64,000 nt of DNA from contig CP029329.1 of NCBI GenBank assembly GCA_003129525.1, forward strand, positions 3,084,501 through 3,148,500. Direction: 5' to 3'. Origin of the DNA: Clostridium beijerinckii. Its GTDB lineage: Bacteria > Bacillota > Clostridia > Clostridiales > Clostridiaceae. A model generated the notes under the pieces. That model was not told where the DNA came from, did no database searches, and saw only the letters and a program-made list of their open reading frames with translations. A program made the translations under genes and the position numbers. Positions 20,401 through 28,814 of the stretch are shown here, in pieces (position 1 is the first letter of the stretch; each line of letters begins with the position of its first letter).

Positions 20401-20969
20401 TCTGTAATTATAGGATTTAAATAATCAATTTTTCCTATTATTAATGTCTTTTTTAATGAATCATTAGGGAATAATGAATTGGTAACAAGCGAACAAGGAT
20501 ATTGTATCTTAGTATCTAAAGATTCTATTGAAGCTGTAAATTCACTACTAAATGGTTCACTTAAAGTTAAGTCAAAACTTTTGTTATTAGCATTGTCTAT
20601 ATTAACAATACTAAATACAGCAGGGTCTGCCATATATAATCCTCCTTTAATTGTATTTGCAATGAAAAGATCGTCAGAATTATTTATACAGTTTATATTA
20701 CTATATTCATTAAAATCTACTAAAGGAATTTCAATTTTTAAAGAATAACTTTTTCGAACTGATAACTTTTTTGTACATATAATCTTATTATCTAATAAAA
20801 TTGCAAATCTGTCACTTTCATTTAAATTTGATAGTTCTATAAATAATTTGAGAAAGCATTGTCCACAAGCATCTATAAAATTTAAATTTTTATTTAATTT
20901 ATAATTTTGTAAATCAAAATTTACTTCATTATTAAGATTAAATATTTCAAGAGATTTTATAGTATACAT
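17487..20969 (-). CDS. Large Ig-like beta-sandwich protein, putative spore-surface protein (1160 aa)
   Basis: I do not recognise a named family. The protein has no signal peptide, anchor or SLH domain. It is Ser/Thr/Asn-rich and built of successive SbsA/bacterial Ig-like modules. Recurring motifs such as VTVTFSDAVMKP, INLTFSAQMN and LIIKYKTPMN mark strands, and linkers have the form SIPPKLVSAIQDQDP or DTTKPSVIEI. The N-terminal ~110 residues form a separate domain with a CGQC pair. A stretch around NTSGNIYPLC is shared with the 590-residue protein at 36770. The start ATG has AAGGAG upstream, and a SigK-like promoter is visible. The stop codon lies inside the IS66 target duplication. A mother-cell-made coat, exosporium or appendage role is inferred. 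Confidence 0.6.
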   Translation of the reverse strand: MYTIKSLEIFNLNNEVNFDLQNYKLNKNLNFIDACGQCFLKLFIELSNLNESDRFAILLDNKIICTKKLSVRKSYSLKIEIPLVDFNEYSNINCINNSDDLFIANTIKGGLYMADPAVFSIVNIDNANNKSFDLTLSEPFSSEFTASIESLDTKIQYPCSLVTNSLFPNDSLKKTLIIGKIDYLNPIITDKSLIDLIVPTNQTYRITIYKNNVTNDSTSKDIKLIPYKAISDPKTDVKIFITGDRIAQISFINPIRNAFDSVPVDANGEPITTGTPAANILSNFYALYYNRETNRSINPTQGKWSGAFNIDRKSFSANLSSDGKTLILQDNILSLPLTENVSHILAINKGKYHLSQTDKTKVLTDYSEEQRIVPMMEIGFDVRISATPALPISAIAPVRNQVTVTFSDAVMKPFDTTSNPISNANILFINGTALKLSSVTRVSGSFKDLIFTLDSSNALPSGPITLGIGSPNIGSGDLVDACGYIVPLTTLSVNVGSIPPKLVSAIQDQDPTYTDNTVINLTFSAQMNDDVSGTGANNLANYMFVDSKGISQTIQSAAFIAGTNNSSVKIIFKNLLGAGLYNLIINANAITDIIGENIYYTNYPVSIEDTTKPSVIEIIGLNSENNSVITDKSNALIIKYKTPMNVIGGSIDNARAADRPDNYKFEESNLPATNAPLPIGTLTTPLNNNSWIRFILPVSSSYPVFENSDTLNGNPNTNYNIYIGYTGLYTINYVCNTSGNIYPLCEVEKIDATVPLIDLSKGKVEITSDSELKFTYTDGSTVNNKFYHNQFNNIAKSDFLIGVSNSAITTPINDPLSIKGISLSQDGTAITFTFDQNTFTSAYKFAYVGGSANNAIQDIFGKGIVAGSNFNGNVINSVPSTLVGISLTDIRRTMEGTGYPVTIALKFSNIIKNTNPSDFLMTFNNQINIPINSAIAYNDTIIITASIPSVAIDELDNIISIRTSADSPFISTKDINNNTIKPFNYTPVMNLSVSNSSMNFVTANDLNASSLNCVFNRELDFTSGSLLAVKNAGATGLIIGGDNGISFTIVDSNGKLTKPYIDLVSGTDKLGRITLTKVDPNKEIFNSATNTALNINIKQGNTNSELILTFTKFTDTDDSTLNISNLAYIEYTGESLVFMDTTKSLYVNTSLDYNANATLK

Positions 20970-20987
20970 AGGACATCTCCTTCATAA

Positions 20988-21015
20988 TATTTTATGTAAG
21001 CTAGTATCAATGTGT
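20988..21015 (-). promoter_or_regulatory. Candidate SigK-type (mother-cell) promoter of the 1160-aa gene
   Basis: On the minus strand, CATAAAATA (20988-20996) matches the SigK/SigE -10 pattern CATAnnnTA at every fixed position. Upstream is ACAC (21012-21015), giving an AC -35 with a 17-base spacer. It lies 18 bases before the start codon, so the leader would be very short. This is pattern-based only. Confidence 0.5.
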
Positions 21016-22293
21016 TCAAGTATTCCTTAACATAACTAGATTTTCTACAAAATTATACCTATTATTTGCTTGATTAATCTTATTAAATGAAGGATTTTCA
21101 ACTAATAAACAACAGTATATATTTTCAAATACATTATTTTGAAAATTAACGGTGCCATCAGCTGTACAATCGATAGCAATTTTAAGATTTTGAAAATAGC
21201 AGTTATATATATATATATCTTTAAAAACATAAATAGCACTTTGCTCTTTAATATAAGAAAATTTACAATTTTCAACTAAGCAGTTACTAGTCTTTTTGCC
21301 AAAAAGGGATATGCCTCGTCTTGATATTCGTGAGATTTCCACATTCTTAATCTTAACATTTGCTCCACCATTTTCCTCAAAATGTATTCCATCTCTAAGT
21401 AAATATCTTTCACTTCCATCTATTTTTAAATTTTCTATTCGCACATTGGGAGAATTAATAGTTATAGCATAGTCTATGGAGTTTTCTTTAGTTTTTATAA
21501 AAGTAGGAGAGTTTATACCGATTAAATTTACAGGGTGGTTAATGAGAATTCCAAAGTTTTCAGTGTTATTTTCTAAATTGTAAACACCATCATCTAAAAA
21601 AATAGTAGTACAATTAGAGTGAGTATCCAATATATAATTTAACTCCTTAAGATTTTTTACATGAAATGAAATAGTATCAAATATTAATGAATTATTTTTT
21701 CCGAAGATTCTAGTATAATTATTATTTATACAAAGTTCAAAGGAGAAATTATAATAATCATCTGTAGAAAATGACTTATCAAATTTTAGAAATATATGTT
21801 CTTTAGAATTAAACATCAAATTATCTTTAATAGCAGGAGTATTAACAAATGAACCGGCAACAATATTATCTATTGCCACAGTACAAAATTGAAATAGGCA
21901 ATTTTTCAATAAATTGAGTGAGTTATTTTCATTTATAGAAAGGGCAGTCACAAAATTTGAAAATTTGCAATCGATTAATGAAATAGAGGAATTGGACTGA
22001 GATTCTAGGCTTATTGCAATATTTCTATCATTTCCAATAAAAGTACATGCAATAAATTTTACTTTAGAACCACATCTTATATTTATTATATGTTCCAAAC
22101 TTAAAAAGGTGACATTGATTATAGTAACATCATTGCAAATTAATATAGGTCCAATTAATTTGCAACCATTTCCTATAATTTTAGAAGTGTTTCCTATTAT
22201 AAGGGGAGAAGTGAATTCATAATTTTTAGGAGTTAAAATAATATTATCTTCATTATTAATATTTTTCACTAAATCATCAATGTTTTCTATCAC
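21016..22293 (-). CDS. Right-handed parallel beta-helix protein (425 aa), putative spore-surface protein
   Basis: The sequence is a ladder of short strands with periodic N, C, I and G: CKLIGPILICNDVTIINVTF, KIKNVEISRISRRGISLFG, CLVENCKFSYI, IYIYNCYFQNL. This is typical of pectate-lyase-like beta-helices (NosD/beta-helix repeats). There are two such blocks (residues ~10-150 and ~215-420) around a less regular middle part. No signal peptide is present and I see no polysaccharide lyase catalytic motif, so a structural or spike role is as likely as an enzyme. The start is a GTG at 22293 with a weak AAGGTTGATG upstream. It lies directly ahead of the 1160-aa gene on the same strand, 46 bases apart. 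Confidence 0.6.
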   Translation of the reverse strand: MIENIDDLVKNINNEDNIILTPKNYEFTSPLIIGNTSKIIGNGCKLIGPILICNDVTIINVTFLSLEHIINIRCGSKVKFIACTFIGNDRNIAISLESQSNSSISLIDCKFSNFVTALSINENNSLNLLKNCLFQFCTVAIDNIVAGSFVNTPAIKDNLMFNSKEHIFLKFDKSFSTDDYYNFSFELCINNNYTRIFGKNNSLIFDTISFHVKNLKELNYILDTHSNCTTIFLDDGVYNLENNTENFGILINHPVNLIGINSPTFIKTKENSIDYAITINSPNVRIENLKIDGSERYLLRDGIHFEENGGANVKIKNVEISRISRRGISLFGKKTSNCLVENCKFSYIKEQSAIYVFKDIYIYNCYFQNLKIAIDCTADGTVNFQNNVFENIYCCLLVENPSFNKINQANNRYNFVENLVMLRNT

Positions 22294-22383
22294 AATAAAT
22301 TCATCAACCTTACATATAACTATAATGAAATATATTCAAATTTTATTATAGTTATGAGATTAATTTCATTTTATATAGAAATG

Positions 22384-22413
22384 ACAGTATTGTGAATTTA
22401 TTCACAATACTGT
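22384..22413. terminator. Perfect hairpin between ybaK and the beta-helix gene
   Basis: ACAGTATTGTGAA and TTCACAATACTGT form a perfect 13-bp stem with a 4-base loop, 36 bases after the ybaK stop. The T-run on the minus side is weak, so termination strength is uncertain. Confidence 0.65.
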
Positions 22414-22449
22414 AAAATAATATTTATCATTTTTAGAGACAAATTAATT

Positions 22450-22932
22450 CTATTGTTTTATTATATCAACAAATGAGCACTCTATAACTTTTTTTAGATC
22501 ATTTGGATTCATTTCAATTTGAGCTCCTATTTTTCCACCGCTAAATACTATTGTATCAAATAATAAAGCGTCTTCTTGAATAAAAGTATTAAAAACTTTT
22601 TTCATTCCAAGTGGGGAACAACCGCCTCTAATATATCCTGTAATTTTATTTATATCTTTAACATGGATCAACTCTACATTTTTTTCATTGGCAACTTTGC
22701 TTGCTTTTTTCATATCTAATTCTTGAGCTACTGGAATTACAAAAACATAAAATTCCTTAGAGTGACCTTGAGTTACTAAAGTCTTAAAAACAGAGTTAAC
22801 ATCTTTATTTATTTTATGTGCAACAGCTATACCGTCAATTTTACCATCTTTATTTTCATAACTATGAGTTGCATATTCGATTTTGTTACTATCTAAAATC
22901 CTCATAGCATTTGTTTTGCTTTCTTTTGCCAT
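22450..22932 (-). CDS. ybaK: YbaK/EbsC-type Cys-tRNA(Pro) deacylase
   Basis: A 160-residue protein of the YbaK family, which clears cysteine mischarged on tRNA(Pro) in trans after ProRS errors. Diagnostic stretches are KTNAMRILDSNKIEY, VFKTLVTQGHSKEFYVFV with a catalytic-site Lys, and TGYIRGGCSPLGMKK, the conserved G-x-x-S-P loop. AAGGGGGAT lies before the ATG. It is free-standing rather than fused to a synthetase. No operon partner is visible. Confidence 0.93.
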   Translation of the reverse strand: MAKESKTNAMRILDSNKIEYATHSYENKDGKIDGIAVAHKINKDVNSVFKTLVTQGHSKEFYVFVIPVAQELDMKKASKVANEKNVELIHVKDINKITGYIRGGCSPLGMKKVFNTFIQEDALLFDTIVFSGGKIGAQIEMNPNDLKKVIECSFVDIIKQ

Positions 22933-23604
22933 AATTTTTTAATCCCCCTTAAAATTTTAAAAAGTAAATGGATAATGTTCATTATTATATATTTCATTAT
23001 ACCATAAACTTATATGGCTATTTTTAAGAAAAGTTTAAAAATAGTGTTATATAGGAACAAATAATTAACGAATAAGTCTTTATTTTAACTATAACTTGAG
23101 TTTGCTTTTTACGGATTTAAGTTTTAACAATATGTAACTTTGGTTGGATTTAAATGCGTTCGAATTCAAAAATCTGTCACAATCTAAATAGGAAATAATT
23201 CAAAATAAGTATAACTTTAACTTGTAGTAACGGTGGATAAAGTAATATTGATAACAATTATCATTTTATGAAAATTAAAAAATTAGAAGCATAGGTACAT
23301 ATTAATTAATATTTAATGAAATTAAACTATTTAATTTCAATTTAAATTTCTATGTAAAGATTAATATTGATATTTAAATGTTTGTAGAATCAAAATTCAA
23401 TTTTACAAATATAAGTATAAAAAAATAAACAAATTAACATTTGTAAAGTTAAATATATAATCTAAAATAAGCTTATTATAACAAATTAAACATGTAAAAT
23501 TGGAATAATAAATTGTATAAATGCGTTAATTATATTAATAAGTAAATGAATGAAAAATATTATAAATAACAATTAAATAACGTTAAATACTATAAAAACG
23601 CCTA
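22933..23604. other. AT-rich intergenic stretch
   Basis: About 670 bases without a supportable gene, RNA or terminator. It separates ybaK (leftward) from the recombinase gene (rightward), so it should contain both promoters, but I cannot single them out from the very AT-rich background. Confidence 0.6.
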
Positions 23605-23644
23605 TCAATTATTTCGGGAAATATACATTTCCCGAAATAATTGA
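23605..23644. repeat. Perfect 40-bp palindrome upstream of the recombinase gene
   Basis: Two perfect 18-bp arms, TCAATTATTTCGGGAAAT and ATTTCCCGAAATAATTGA, surround the 4-base centre ATAC. It lies 74 bases before the recombinase start and has no following T-run. There is no gene upstream on that strand to terminate, so a protein-binding or recombination site is more likely than a terminator. Confidence 0.8.
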
Positions 23645-23718
23645 TTAAAAATATAAATTTTGGTATAATTATATAAGATCTTAAACAAGATTTAATATGA
23701 TATATGGAGCTTATGAAC

Positions 23719-24708
23719 ATGAATTATGATTTTGATATATTTAATAATAGCAAATTGCCGGATTCGGTGGTAGATTTTTTAACTTATTTACAAACTATTA
23801 AAAATAAATCTGAAAATACAATTGACGCATATAAAAAAGATTTAATAATATTTTTTAGATTTATGAGGAAATATAAAGGACTTGTAAAGGATGATACAAT
23901 AGCATTTGAGGAAATAGAAATAGTATCTATTGATGATGAATTTATAAAATCAATTAAATTAAGAGATCTTTACGCATTTATGTCATTTATAGAAAAATAC
24001 AGAGGAAATAGTTCTTATGCAAGAGCCAGAAAAGTTGCCACCTTAAAATCTTACTTTAAGTTCTTACAAGGAAAAGCCAAGATAATAGTTGATAATCCAA
24101 CCATAGAACTAGAATCTCCTAAGGTTAACAAAAGACACCCCATTTACCTTACGTTAAATCAAAGTTTACATTTATTAGAATCATTAGATAAAAAAAATAA
24201 AAATTATCAAAGAGATTATTGTATTTTAACTTTATTTTTAAACTGTGGAATGAGACTTTCGGAATTATGCAATATTCAAATTAATAAGTTTAAAAATGAT
24301 ACTTTAACTATAATAGGCAAAGGCGATAAAGAAAGGACTGTGTATTTAAATGAAGCATCCCTCAAAGCTATAGCTAACTACTTGAAAGTTAGAAATGATT
24401 CTAAGGCTTTATCTGAAGACAAAAAATTCTTATTTTTATCTTCTAGAAATTCTCCTATAAATCAAAGAACAGTTGAAATAATGATAAAGAAACATATAAC
24501 GAATGCAGGATTAACTGATGAAAAATATACACCGCATAAATTACGGCATACTGCTGCTACTCTTATGTATAAATACGGAAATGTAGATATAAGAAGTCTA
24601 CAAAGTATACTGGGACATGAAAATATATCTACTACTCAAATATATACCCATGTAGATGACGATTCTTTAAGAAAGGCAGTAGAATCGAATCCACTTTCGA
24701 AACTATAA
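23719..24708 (+). CDS. Tyrosine recombinase, XerC/XerD-like
   Basis: A 329-residue tyrosine recombinase with the N-terminal SAM-like core-binding domain (~residues 13-120) and the catalytic domain. All catalytic residues are present: Arg179 in NCGMRLSEL, Lys201 in GKGDKERT, His273-x2-Arg276 in TPHKLRHTAA, His300 in LGHENIS and Tyr309 in TQIYTHV. I chose the ATG at 23719 because GGAG at 23706-23709 fits it; ATGs at 23704 and 23713 are too close to that site or ahead of it. It could be the chromosome-dimer Xer enzyme or a dedicated recombinase. Its position near lexA favours a housekeeping Xer-like role. The palindrome upstream is a candidate target. Confidence 0.88.
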   Translation: MNYDFDIFNNSKLPDSVVDFLTYLQTIKNKSENTIDAYKKDLIIFFRFMRKYKGLVKDDTIAFEEIEIVSIDDEFIKSIKLRDLYAFMSFIEKYRGNSSYARARKVATLKSYFKFLQGKAKIIVDNPTIELESPKVNKRHPIYLTLNQSLHLLESLDKKNKNYQRDYCILTLFLNCGMRLSELCNIQINKFKNDTLTIIGKGDKERTVYLNEASLKAIANYLKVRNDSKALSEDKKFLFLSSRNSPINQRTVEIMIKKHITNAGLTDEKYTPHKLRHTAATLMYKYGNVDIRSLQSILGHENISTTQIYTHVDDDSLRKAVESNPLSKL

Positions 24709-24730
24709 TCCTACTCTCTCCTACTAAATA

Positions 24731-24771
24731 AAAAGGCTACTAGTTATAATTTTGTATACTAGTAACCTTTT
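24731..24771. terminator. Terminator between recombinase and lipoprotein genes
   Basis: AAAAGGCTACTAGTTATA and TATACTAGTAACCTTTT form a stem of about 17 bp with two mismatches, between convergent genes. Confidence 0.8.
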
Positions 24772-24816
24772 GTTGATTTGAATAAATTTTTGGCATATGT
24801 ACTTTCGTTCTTATAT

Positions 24817-25362
24817 TTAAGGTATCAACGTATTTCCATACATTGTTTTAAAGTGGTCGGTATATGCTGGTTCATTACCTTCATACATTATAAGTGAATT
24901 ACCCTTTCTATAGTAATAAGGCTTTCTAGCGTAATTTGCATCTGTCCCACTTATACTTAACCCATTTTGTGAAATTCTGTTTACATCTGTTTGTAAGTCG
25001 TTTGCAGAATTATATTCATAAACTCTAACCGTGTCATTTCCTATTAAATAATCCGTTTCATTTCCACTAAAGTAATTTTTCTTAGTATCAGCTGAATCTT
25101 TAATATTATAGCCAGCATTTGTAACATCATCTCTAAAATTCGCAGCAGTATAGTTTAAAGCATTGTTAATAGACCCTGGAGAATTAGTTATATTATTATC
25201 TGTGTTTCCAGTAGCATTTCTTGTTGAATCTGTATTGCCAGCAGCATTATTCGCTGTATTAGGATTGCCAGTAGCATTATTCCCTGTTTTTGAATTTCCA
25301 GCACAACCAACTAATGATATTGCAACTATAATAATTGCAGCTAAAATAGATTTTCTTTTCAC
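24817..25362 (-). CDS. Putative lipoprotein (181 aa)
   Basis: The start MKRKSILAAIIIVAISLVGCAGN is a lipoprotein signal peptide with lipobox LVGC, so the mature protein begins at Cys20 and is anchored to the outer face of the membrane. Residues ~21-70 are a low-complexity Asn/Thr/Gly linker with repeated N-x-T-G-N-T units. The C-terminal ~110 residues form a small unrecognised domain with Tyr-rich strands. The start codon is GTG with AAGGGTGAT at 25369-25377. Function unknown; the domain recalls sporulation-lipoprotein-style C-termini but I cannot assign it. Confidence 0.7.
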   Translation of the reverse strand: MKRKSILAAIIIVAISLVGCAGNSKTGNNATGNPNTANNAAGNTDSTRNATGNTDNNITNSPGSINNALNYTAANFRDDVTNAGYNIKDSADTKKNYFSGNETDYLIGNDTVRVYEYNSANDLQTDVNRISQNGLSISGTDANYARKPYYYRKGNSLIMYEGNEPAYTDHFKTMYGNTLIP

Positions 25363-25447
25363 AATAAATCACCCTTTCTTTTAAAGTGTATTACGATATT
25401 ATTATGTGAACTATAACGAAAATCTATGCACAATTCTTAATTACATA

Positions 25448-25861
25448 CTATTGTTTTTTTAATTTTCTGATTCCAGGATAAACTTCCTCTGTCATTTCAT
25501 CAATATCCGAATCGTCATTTATACCTACTTCATCTAAATATTCTATATGTTCAAAAGCATCCTCATAATCTTCATCAGAATTATGAATTTCATTTGTTGC
25601 TTTTCCGAATTTACTATATATATCTTTTAAATCAAGACTTTCTTCATCTATTTCTTGTAGTTCATCTTCAGTTAGAGAAGTTTTTAAATCATTTAGAAAT
25701 TCTTCTTCTAACAATTCATTCTCTTCTTTGGTTTTTGCAATATCTTCTATTTTAATGGCCTTTGTATCTATACCTTCTAGCTCCAAACACTTGCCACAAT
25801 TATCGCAAATCTTATTTTCATAGATATCACAATAATCATCATCAGTATACTTATATGTCAT
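25448..25861 (-). CDS. Acidic protein with N-terminal Cys cluster (137 aa)
   Basis: A very acidic protein (Asp/Glu about one third of residues) with a Cys-rich N-terminus, DYCDIYENKICDNCGKCLE, carrying C-x7-C-x2-C-x2-C and so a possible metal site. The rest is mostly charged helix. AGGTG precedes the ATG. I do not recognise a named family. It lies leftward, sharing an intergenic region with lexA, so divergent control from the SOS box region is possible. Confidence 0.65.
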   Translation of the reverse strand: MTYKYTDDDYCDIYENKICDNCGKCLELEGIDTKAIKIEDIAKTKEENELLEEEFLNDLKTSLTEDELQEIDEESLDLKDIYSKFGKATNEIHNSDEDYEDAFEHIEYLDEVGINDDSDIDEMTEEVYPGIRKLKKQ

Positions 25862-26017
25862 CTAAAACACCTCATTTTTCTATTATGGAATATCATTAAA
25901 TTATATCAAAAATAATTAATTAAAGCAAATTCAGATTATATTACCCCAACTGATATGTTTATTAAAATTTATAAATAACAATTTATTTTATAATCAAAAT
26001 TTATGTTTCTAAATTTA

Positions 26018-26056
26018 GAACATAAGTTTGCTATATAATATAGTGTATGCTATACT
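26018..26056 (+). promoter_or_regulatory. lexA promoter with overlapping SOS box
   Basis: GAACATAAGTTT (26018-26029) matches the Gram-positive LexA box GAACnnnnGTTY. It overlaps the -35 TTGCTA (26028-26033), which is 17 bases from the -10 TATACT (26051-26056). LexA binding here would block polymerase, the usual autoregulation. Confidence 0.85.
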
Positions 26057-26083
26057 ATATAGAAGAATAGTGAGGTGTTAATA

Positions 26084-26692
26084 ATGTTAGACGTAAAAGA
26101 TAAGCAATCAGAAATATATGAATTTTTAAAAACTTATACAGAAGCTAAAGGTTATCCACCTTCAGTAAGAGAGATTTGTGAAGCCGTATCTTTGAGATCA
26201 ACTTCAACTGTTCATGGCCATTTAAAAAGGTTAGAAAAAAAAGGCATGATCAAAAGAGATCCATCTAAGCCAAGAGCTTTAGAAATAGCAGAACTTTCAG
26301 CTTCAAAAAAAGAAATGATTAATATTCCCATTATAGGTAAGATTACAGCAGGTCTTCCAATACTTGCAACTGAGAATATAGAGGATACATTTCCAATACC
26401 CTTAGATTATATAAAACATGACAAGGAACTTTTTATGCTTCGCGTTTCTGGCCAAAGCATGATTAATGTAGGTATTAGAGATAATGATTTAGCTATTATA
26501 GAAAATTCACAAGATGCAATAAATGGTGATATAGTAGTTGCTTTGATAGATGATAGTGCTACAATAAAGAGGTTTTTTAAAGAAAAGAATCATATTAGAC
26601 TTCAACCTGAAAATGATACCATGGACCCTATAATAGTAAATGATTGTAAAATTTTAGGTAAGCTTGTTGGAATATTTAGATCTTTTAAGTAG
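26084..26692 (+). CDS. lexA: LexA, SOS transcriptional repressor and self-cleaving protease
   Basis: A 202-residue LexA. Residues 1-65 are the winged helix-turn-helix ([23 protein letters not shown]). Residues 78-202 are the S24 peptidase domain, with cleavage site Ala89-Gly90, catalytic Ser125 in VSGQSM and Lys162 in SATIKRF. I chose the ATG at 26084 after GAGGTG at 26072-26077; an in-frame GTG at 26075 overlaps that site. Its own SOS box lies in the promoter. It is separated from the next gene by a structured region and a terminator. Confidence 0.96.
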   Translation: MLDVKDKQSEIYEFLKTYTEAKGYPPSVREICEAVSLRSTSTVHGHLKRLEKKGMIKRDPSKPRALEIAELSASKKEMINIPIIGKITAGLPILATENIEDTFPIPLDYIKHDKELFMLRVSGQSMINVGIRDNDLAIIENSQDAINGDIVVALIDDSATIKRFFKEKNHIRLQPENDTMDPIIVNDCKILGKLVGIFRSFK

Positions 26693-26700
26693 AGAACTAA

Positions 26701-26809
26701 AAGTGAGAATCGAAATTTTACATTTCGTTCTTCGAACTTTCACACAGTGCAATCTTTGATTTTGTGTGAATCACTTACTCAACGAATGCATGTGAGTCGA
26801 GTTTCCTTT
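26701..26809. repeat. Structured multi-hairpin element with dispersed-repeat words
   Basis: AAGTGA (26701-26706) pairs with TCACTT (26771-26776) and encloses two inner hairpins: CGAAAT/ATTTCG near 26711-26727 and TTCACACA/TGTGTGAA (26739-26746 with 26763-26770). It ends with TCGAGTTTCCTTT (26797-26809), whose exact complement occurs at 28380-28392. The cloverleaf-like shape is not a tRNA. It may be a repeat family or an RNA element. Confidence 0.55.
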
Positions 26810-26846
26810 AAATAATATTTTAGGTTCAAAAAAATGCATGATTAAT

Positions 26847-26918
26847 AAAAAACAGACTATTTAAAATTGTCAACGCCCTTTTATTCTGGGAATTGATAAT
26901 TTAAATAGTCTATTTTTT
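26847..26918. terminator. Large bidirectional terminator between lexA and the PLP enzyme
   Basis: AAAAAACAGACTATTTAAA plus TTGTCAA pairs with TTGATAATTTAAATAGTCT plus ATTTTTT, between two convergent genes. Only single mismatches interrupt the stem. Confidence 0.88.
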
Positions 26919-26975
26919 AGCACTTTAATCTATGATAACAGATAAAATATTAACTCTTTAAAAGCATAACATTTG

Positions 26976-28265
26976 CTATTCTACTTCTAATACTTTACTT
27001 AATCCAATAAGTATTCCTATTTTACCATGATCAAAGTTTAGTCCACCTTGAATATAAGCTATATACGGTTCTCTTACAGGTCCATCTGCAGATAATTCAA
27101 TAGTTGATCCAGAAATAAATGCGCCTGCTGCCATAACAATTTCACTATCATATCCTGGCATAGCCCATGGTTCACATACTGCAAACGCATCTATTGGTGA
27201 TCCTGCTTGTATTCCACTACAGAAGTTAATTAATTTTCTAGGATCTCCAAATTCTATCGCTTGAATTATGTCTGTCCTCTTATCTGTTGATGCTGGGAAT
27301 ACTTTAAATCCAACGATTTCCATTACACGTGCACAAAAAATCGCAGTTTTTACAGCTTCTATAGCTACATGAGGAGCTGAGAATAATCCTTGATAAAAAC
27401 TTCTCATAAGTCCATAAGTGGCACCATACTCCCCTCCTACACCTGGCACGGTCATTCTATTAGCAGCTGAATCTACATATTCTTTTTTTCCTACAACATA
27501 TCCGCCACCTGGTGCAATTCCACCACCTATGTTTTTCATAAGTGAGCCAGCCATAATATCAGCACCAAATTCTGTAGGCTCAACAGTTTCAATAAATTCT
27601 CCATAACAGTTATCTACAAATATGATTACATCTGAGCGAACTTCTCTTATATGATTAATAACTTCTGCTATTTCTGATACTAAAAATGATTTCCTTGATG
27701 CATATCCTGTGCTTCTTTGTATATGTACAAGCTTTATATTAAGGTCAGCTTTTAGAGCTTCTTTGATCTTATCAAATTGGAATTTACCATCATTATCTAA
27801 GTCTACTATATCAGTTTTTATTCCATATTCATCTAAAGAACCAGAATTTTTCTTTTTTGATAACCCAAGAACACCAAGTAAGGTATCATAAGGAAGTCCG
27901 GAAACACAAAGTATTTTATCACCTGGTTTTACGTTACCAGCAATAGCACACCCAATGGCATGAGTCCCGCTAACAAAATGTGGACGAACAAGTCCAGCTT
28001 CAGTATTGAAAATCCTAGCATATACCTTGTCTAAAGCATCCCTTCCTAAATCATCAAGTCCATATCCTGTAGTATTAGTAAAGTGAGAATCACTTATTTT
28101 TTCAGCTTGAAAAGCTCTTAGAACTTTCAGTTGATTAAATTCTCTGATTTCATCATATTCTTTAAATTGATCTTCCGTATCGGATATAGCCTGTCTGTAT
28201 ATTTTAAATGTTTTTTCACTTATGTTGTAATTATTAATTAAAAGTTCTTCTGTTTTTTTTAGCAT
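26976..28265 (-). CDS. Aluminum-resistance/methionine gamma-lyase-family PLP enzyme
   Basis: A 429-residue PLP-dependent protein of the family labelled aluminium resistance protein, related to cystathionine/methionine gamma-lyases. The PLP-phosphate loop region is SGTHAIGCAIAG, the cofactor Asp lies in IIFVDNCYGEF, and the Schiff-base Lys lies in DIMAGSLMKNIGGG. The GGxxPGGGYVVG stretch is characteristic. The physiological reaction is not established. GAGGAGA precedes the ATG. In clostridia this gene commonly follows hfq, as here on the same strand, although a hairpin lies between them. Confidence 0.88.
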   Translation of the reverse strand: MLKKTEELLINNYNISEKTFKIYRQAISDTEDQFKEYDEIREFNQLKVLRAFQAEKISDSHFTNTTGYGLDDLGRDALDKVYARIFNTEAGLVRPHFVSGTHAIGCAIAGNVKPGDKILCVSGLPYDTLLGVLGLSKKKNSGSLDEYGIKTDIVDLDNDGKFQFDKIKEALKADLNIKLVHIQRSTGYASRKSFLVSEIAEVINHIREVRSDVIIFVDNCYGEFIETVEPTEFGADIMAGSLMKNIGGGIAPGGGYVVGKKEYVDSAANRMTVPGVGGEYGATYGLMRSFYQGLFSAPHVAIEAVKTAIFCARVMEIVGFKVFPASTDKRTDIIQAIEFGDPRKLINFCSGIQAGSPIDAFAVCEPWAMPGYDSEIVMAAGAFISGSTIELSADGPVREPYIAYIQGGLNFDHGKIGILIGLSKVLEVE

Positions 28266-28532
28266 ATCTAATTTCTCCTCAGTATATATAAATTAAGAAA
28301 CCCAACTCACATTCGTTAGCTTGGGAAATTCCACCAAACATATAAAAAAGTTATGTTTGAAAATTAAAGTGTCAAATTAAAAGGAAACTCGAGAATTTGA
28401 ATATAAGAAACATGTCTTACACTCGCTATCAGTGGAAGTTCAAGTAACCAAATATAAAATTTGGAGCATCAAAACGTTCACTCCAAATTAGAGACTCACA
28501 CAAAATAAATAGGCAAAATTAATGCCTATTTA
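28266..28532. other. Intergenic region with hfq terminator and repeat words
   Basis: No gene. On the minus strand AATTTGGAG/CTCCAAATT (28458-28489) followed by TTATATTT is a likely terminator of hfq. A second hairpin, CAAACATA/TATGTTTG, spans 28335-28359. The minus-strand word at 28293-28317 resembles 26779-26809, and 28380-28392 is its exact 13-base partner. Confidence 0.6.
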
Positions 28533-28778
28533 CTAATTACTTTCGTATTCATTATCTGTAAATAAAATTGGTTGAATTGGCGTTATAGTTGATATTGAAT
28601 GCTTATATATAAGCATTTGTTTATTATCGCAGTCTAAAATAACAGTAAAATTATCAAAACCTTTTACAATACCCTTTAATTGAAATCCATTTAATAAATG
28701 AACAGTTAATTGTAACTTATTTTTTCTTGCGTTGTTTAAAAAAATATCTTGTAGATTGCTTTGTTGTTTATTTACCAA
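28533..28778 (-). CDS. hfq: Hfq, RNA chaperone
   Basis: An 81-residue Sm-like protein that forms hexameric rings binding U-rich and A-rich RNA. The Sm1 motif includes [20 protein letters not shown] and GFDNFTVIL; the Sm2 motif is YKHSIST, the clostridial version of the Y-K-H-A signature. The start is TTG at 28776-28778, supported by GGAGGTG at 28786-28792. It follows miaA with about 200 bases between them, the classic miaA-hfq order. Confidence 0.95.
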   Translation of the reverse strand: MVNKQQSNLQDIFLNNARKNKLQLTVHLLNGFQLKGIVKGFDNFTVILDCDNKQMLIYKHSISTITPIQPILFTDNEYESN

Positions 28779-28814
28779 AATATAACACCTCCATAAATAA
28801 TTTTATCCGATAAC

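Noticed and set aside
26701..26776. tRNA gene, because of a cloverleaf-like set of stems
   Set aside because: There is no acceptor stem of seven pairs, T-loop sequence or anticodon arm of the right size.
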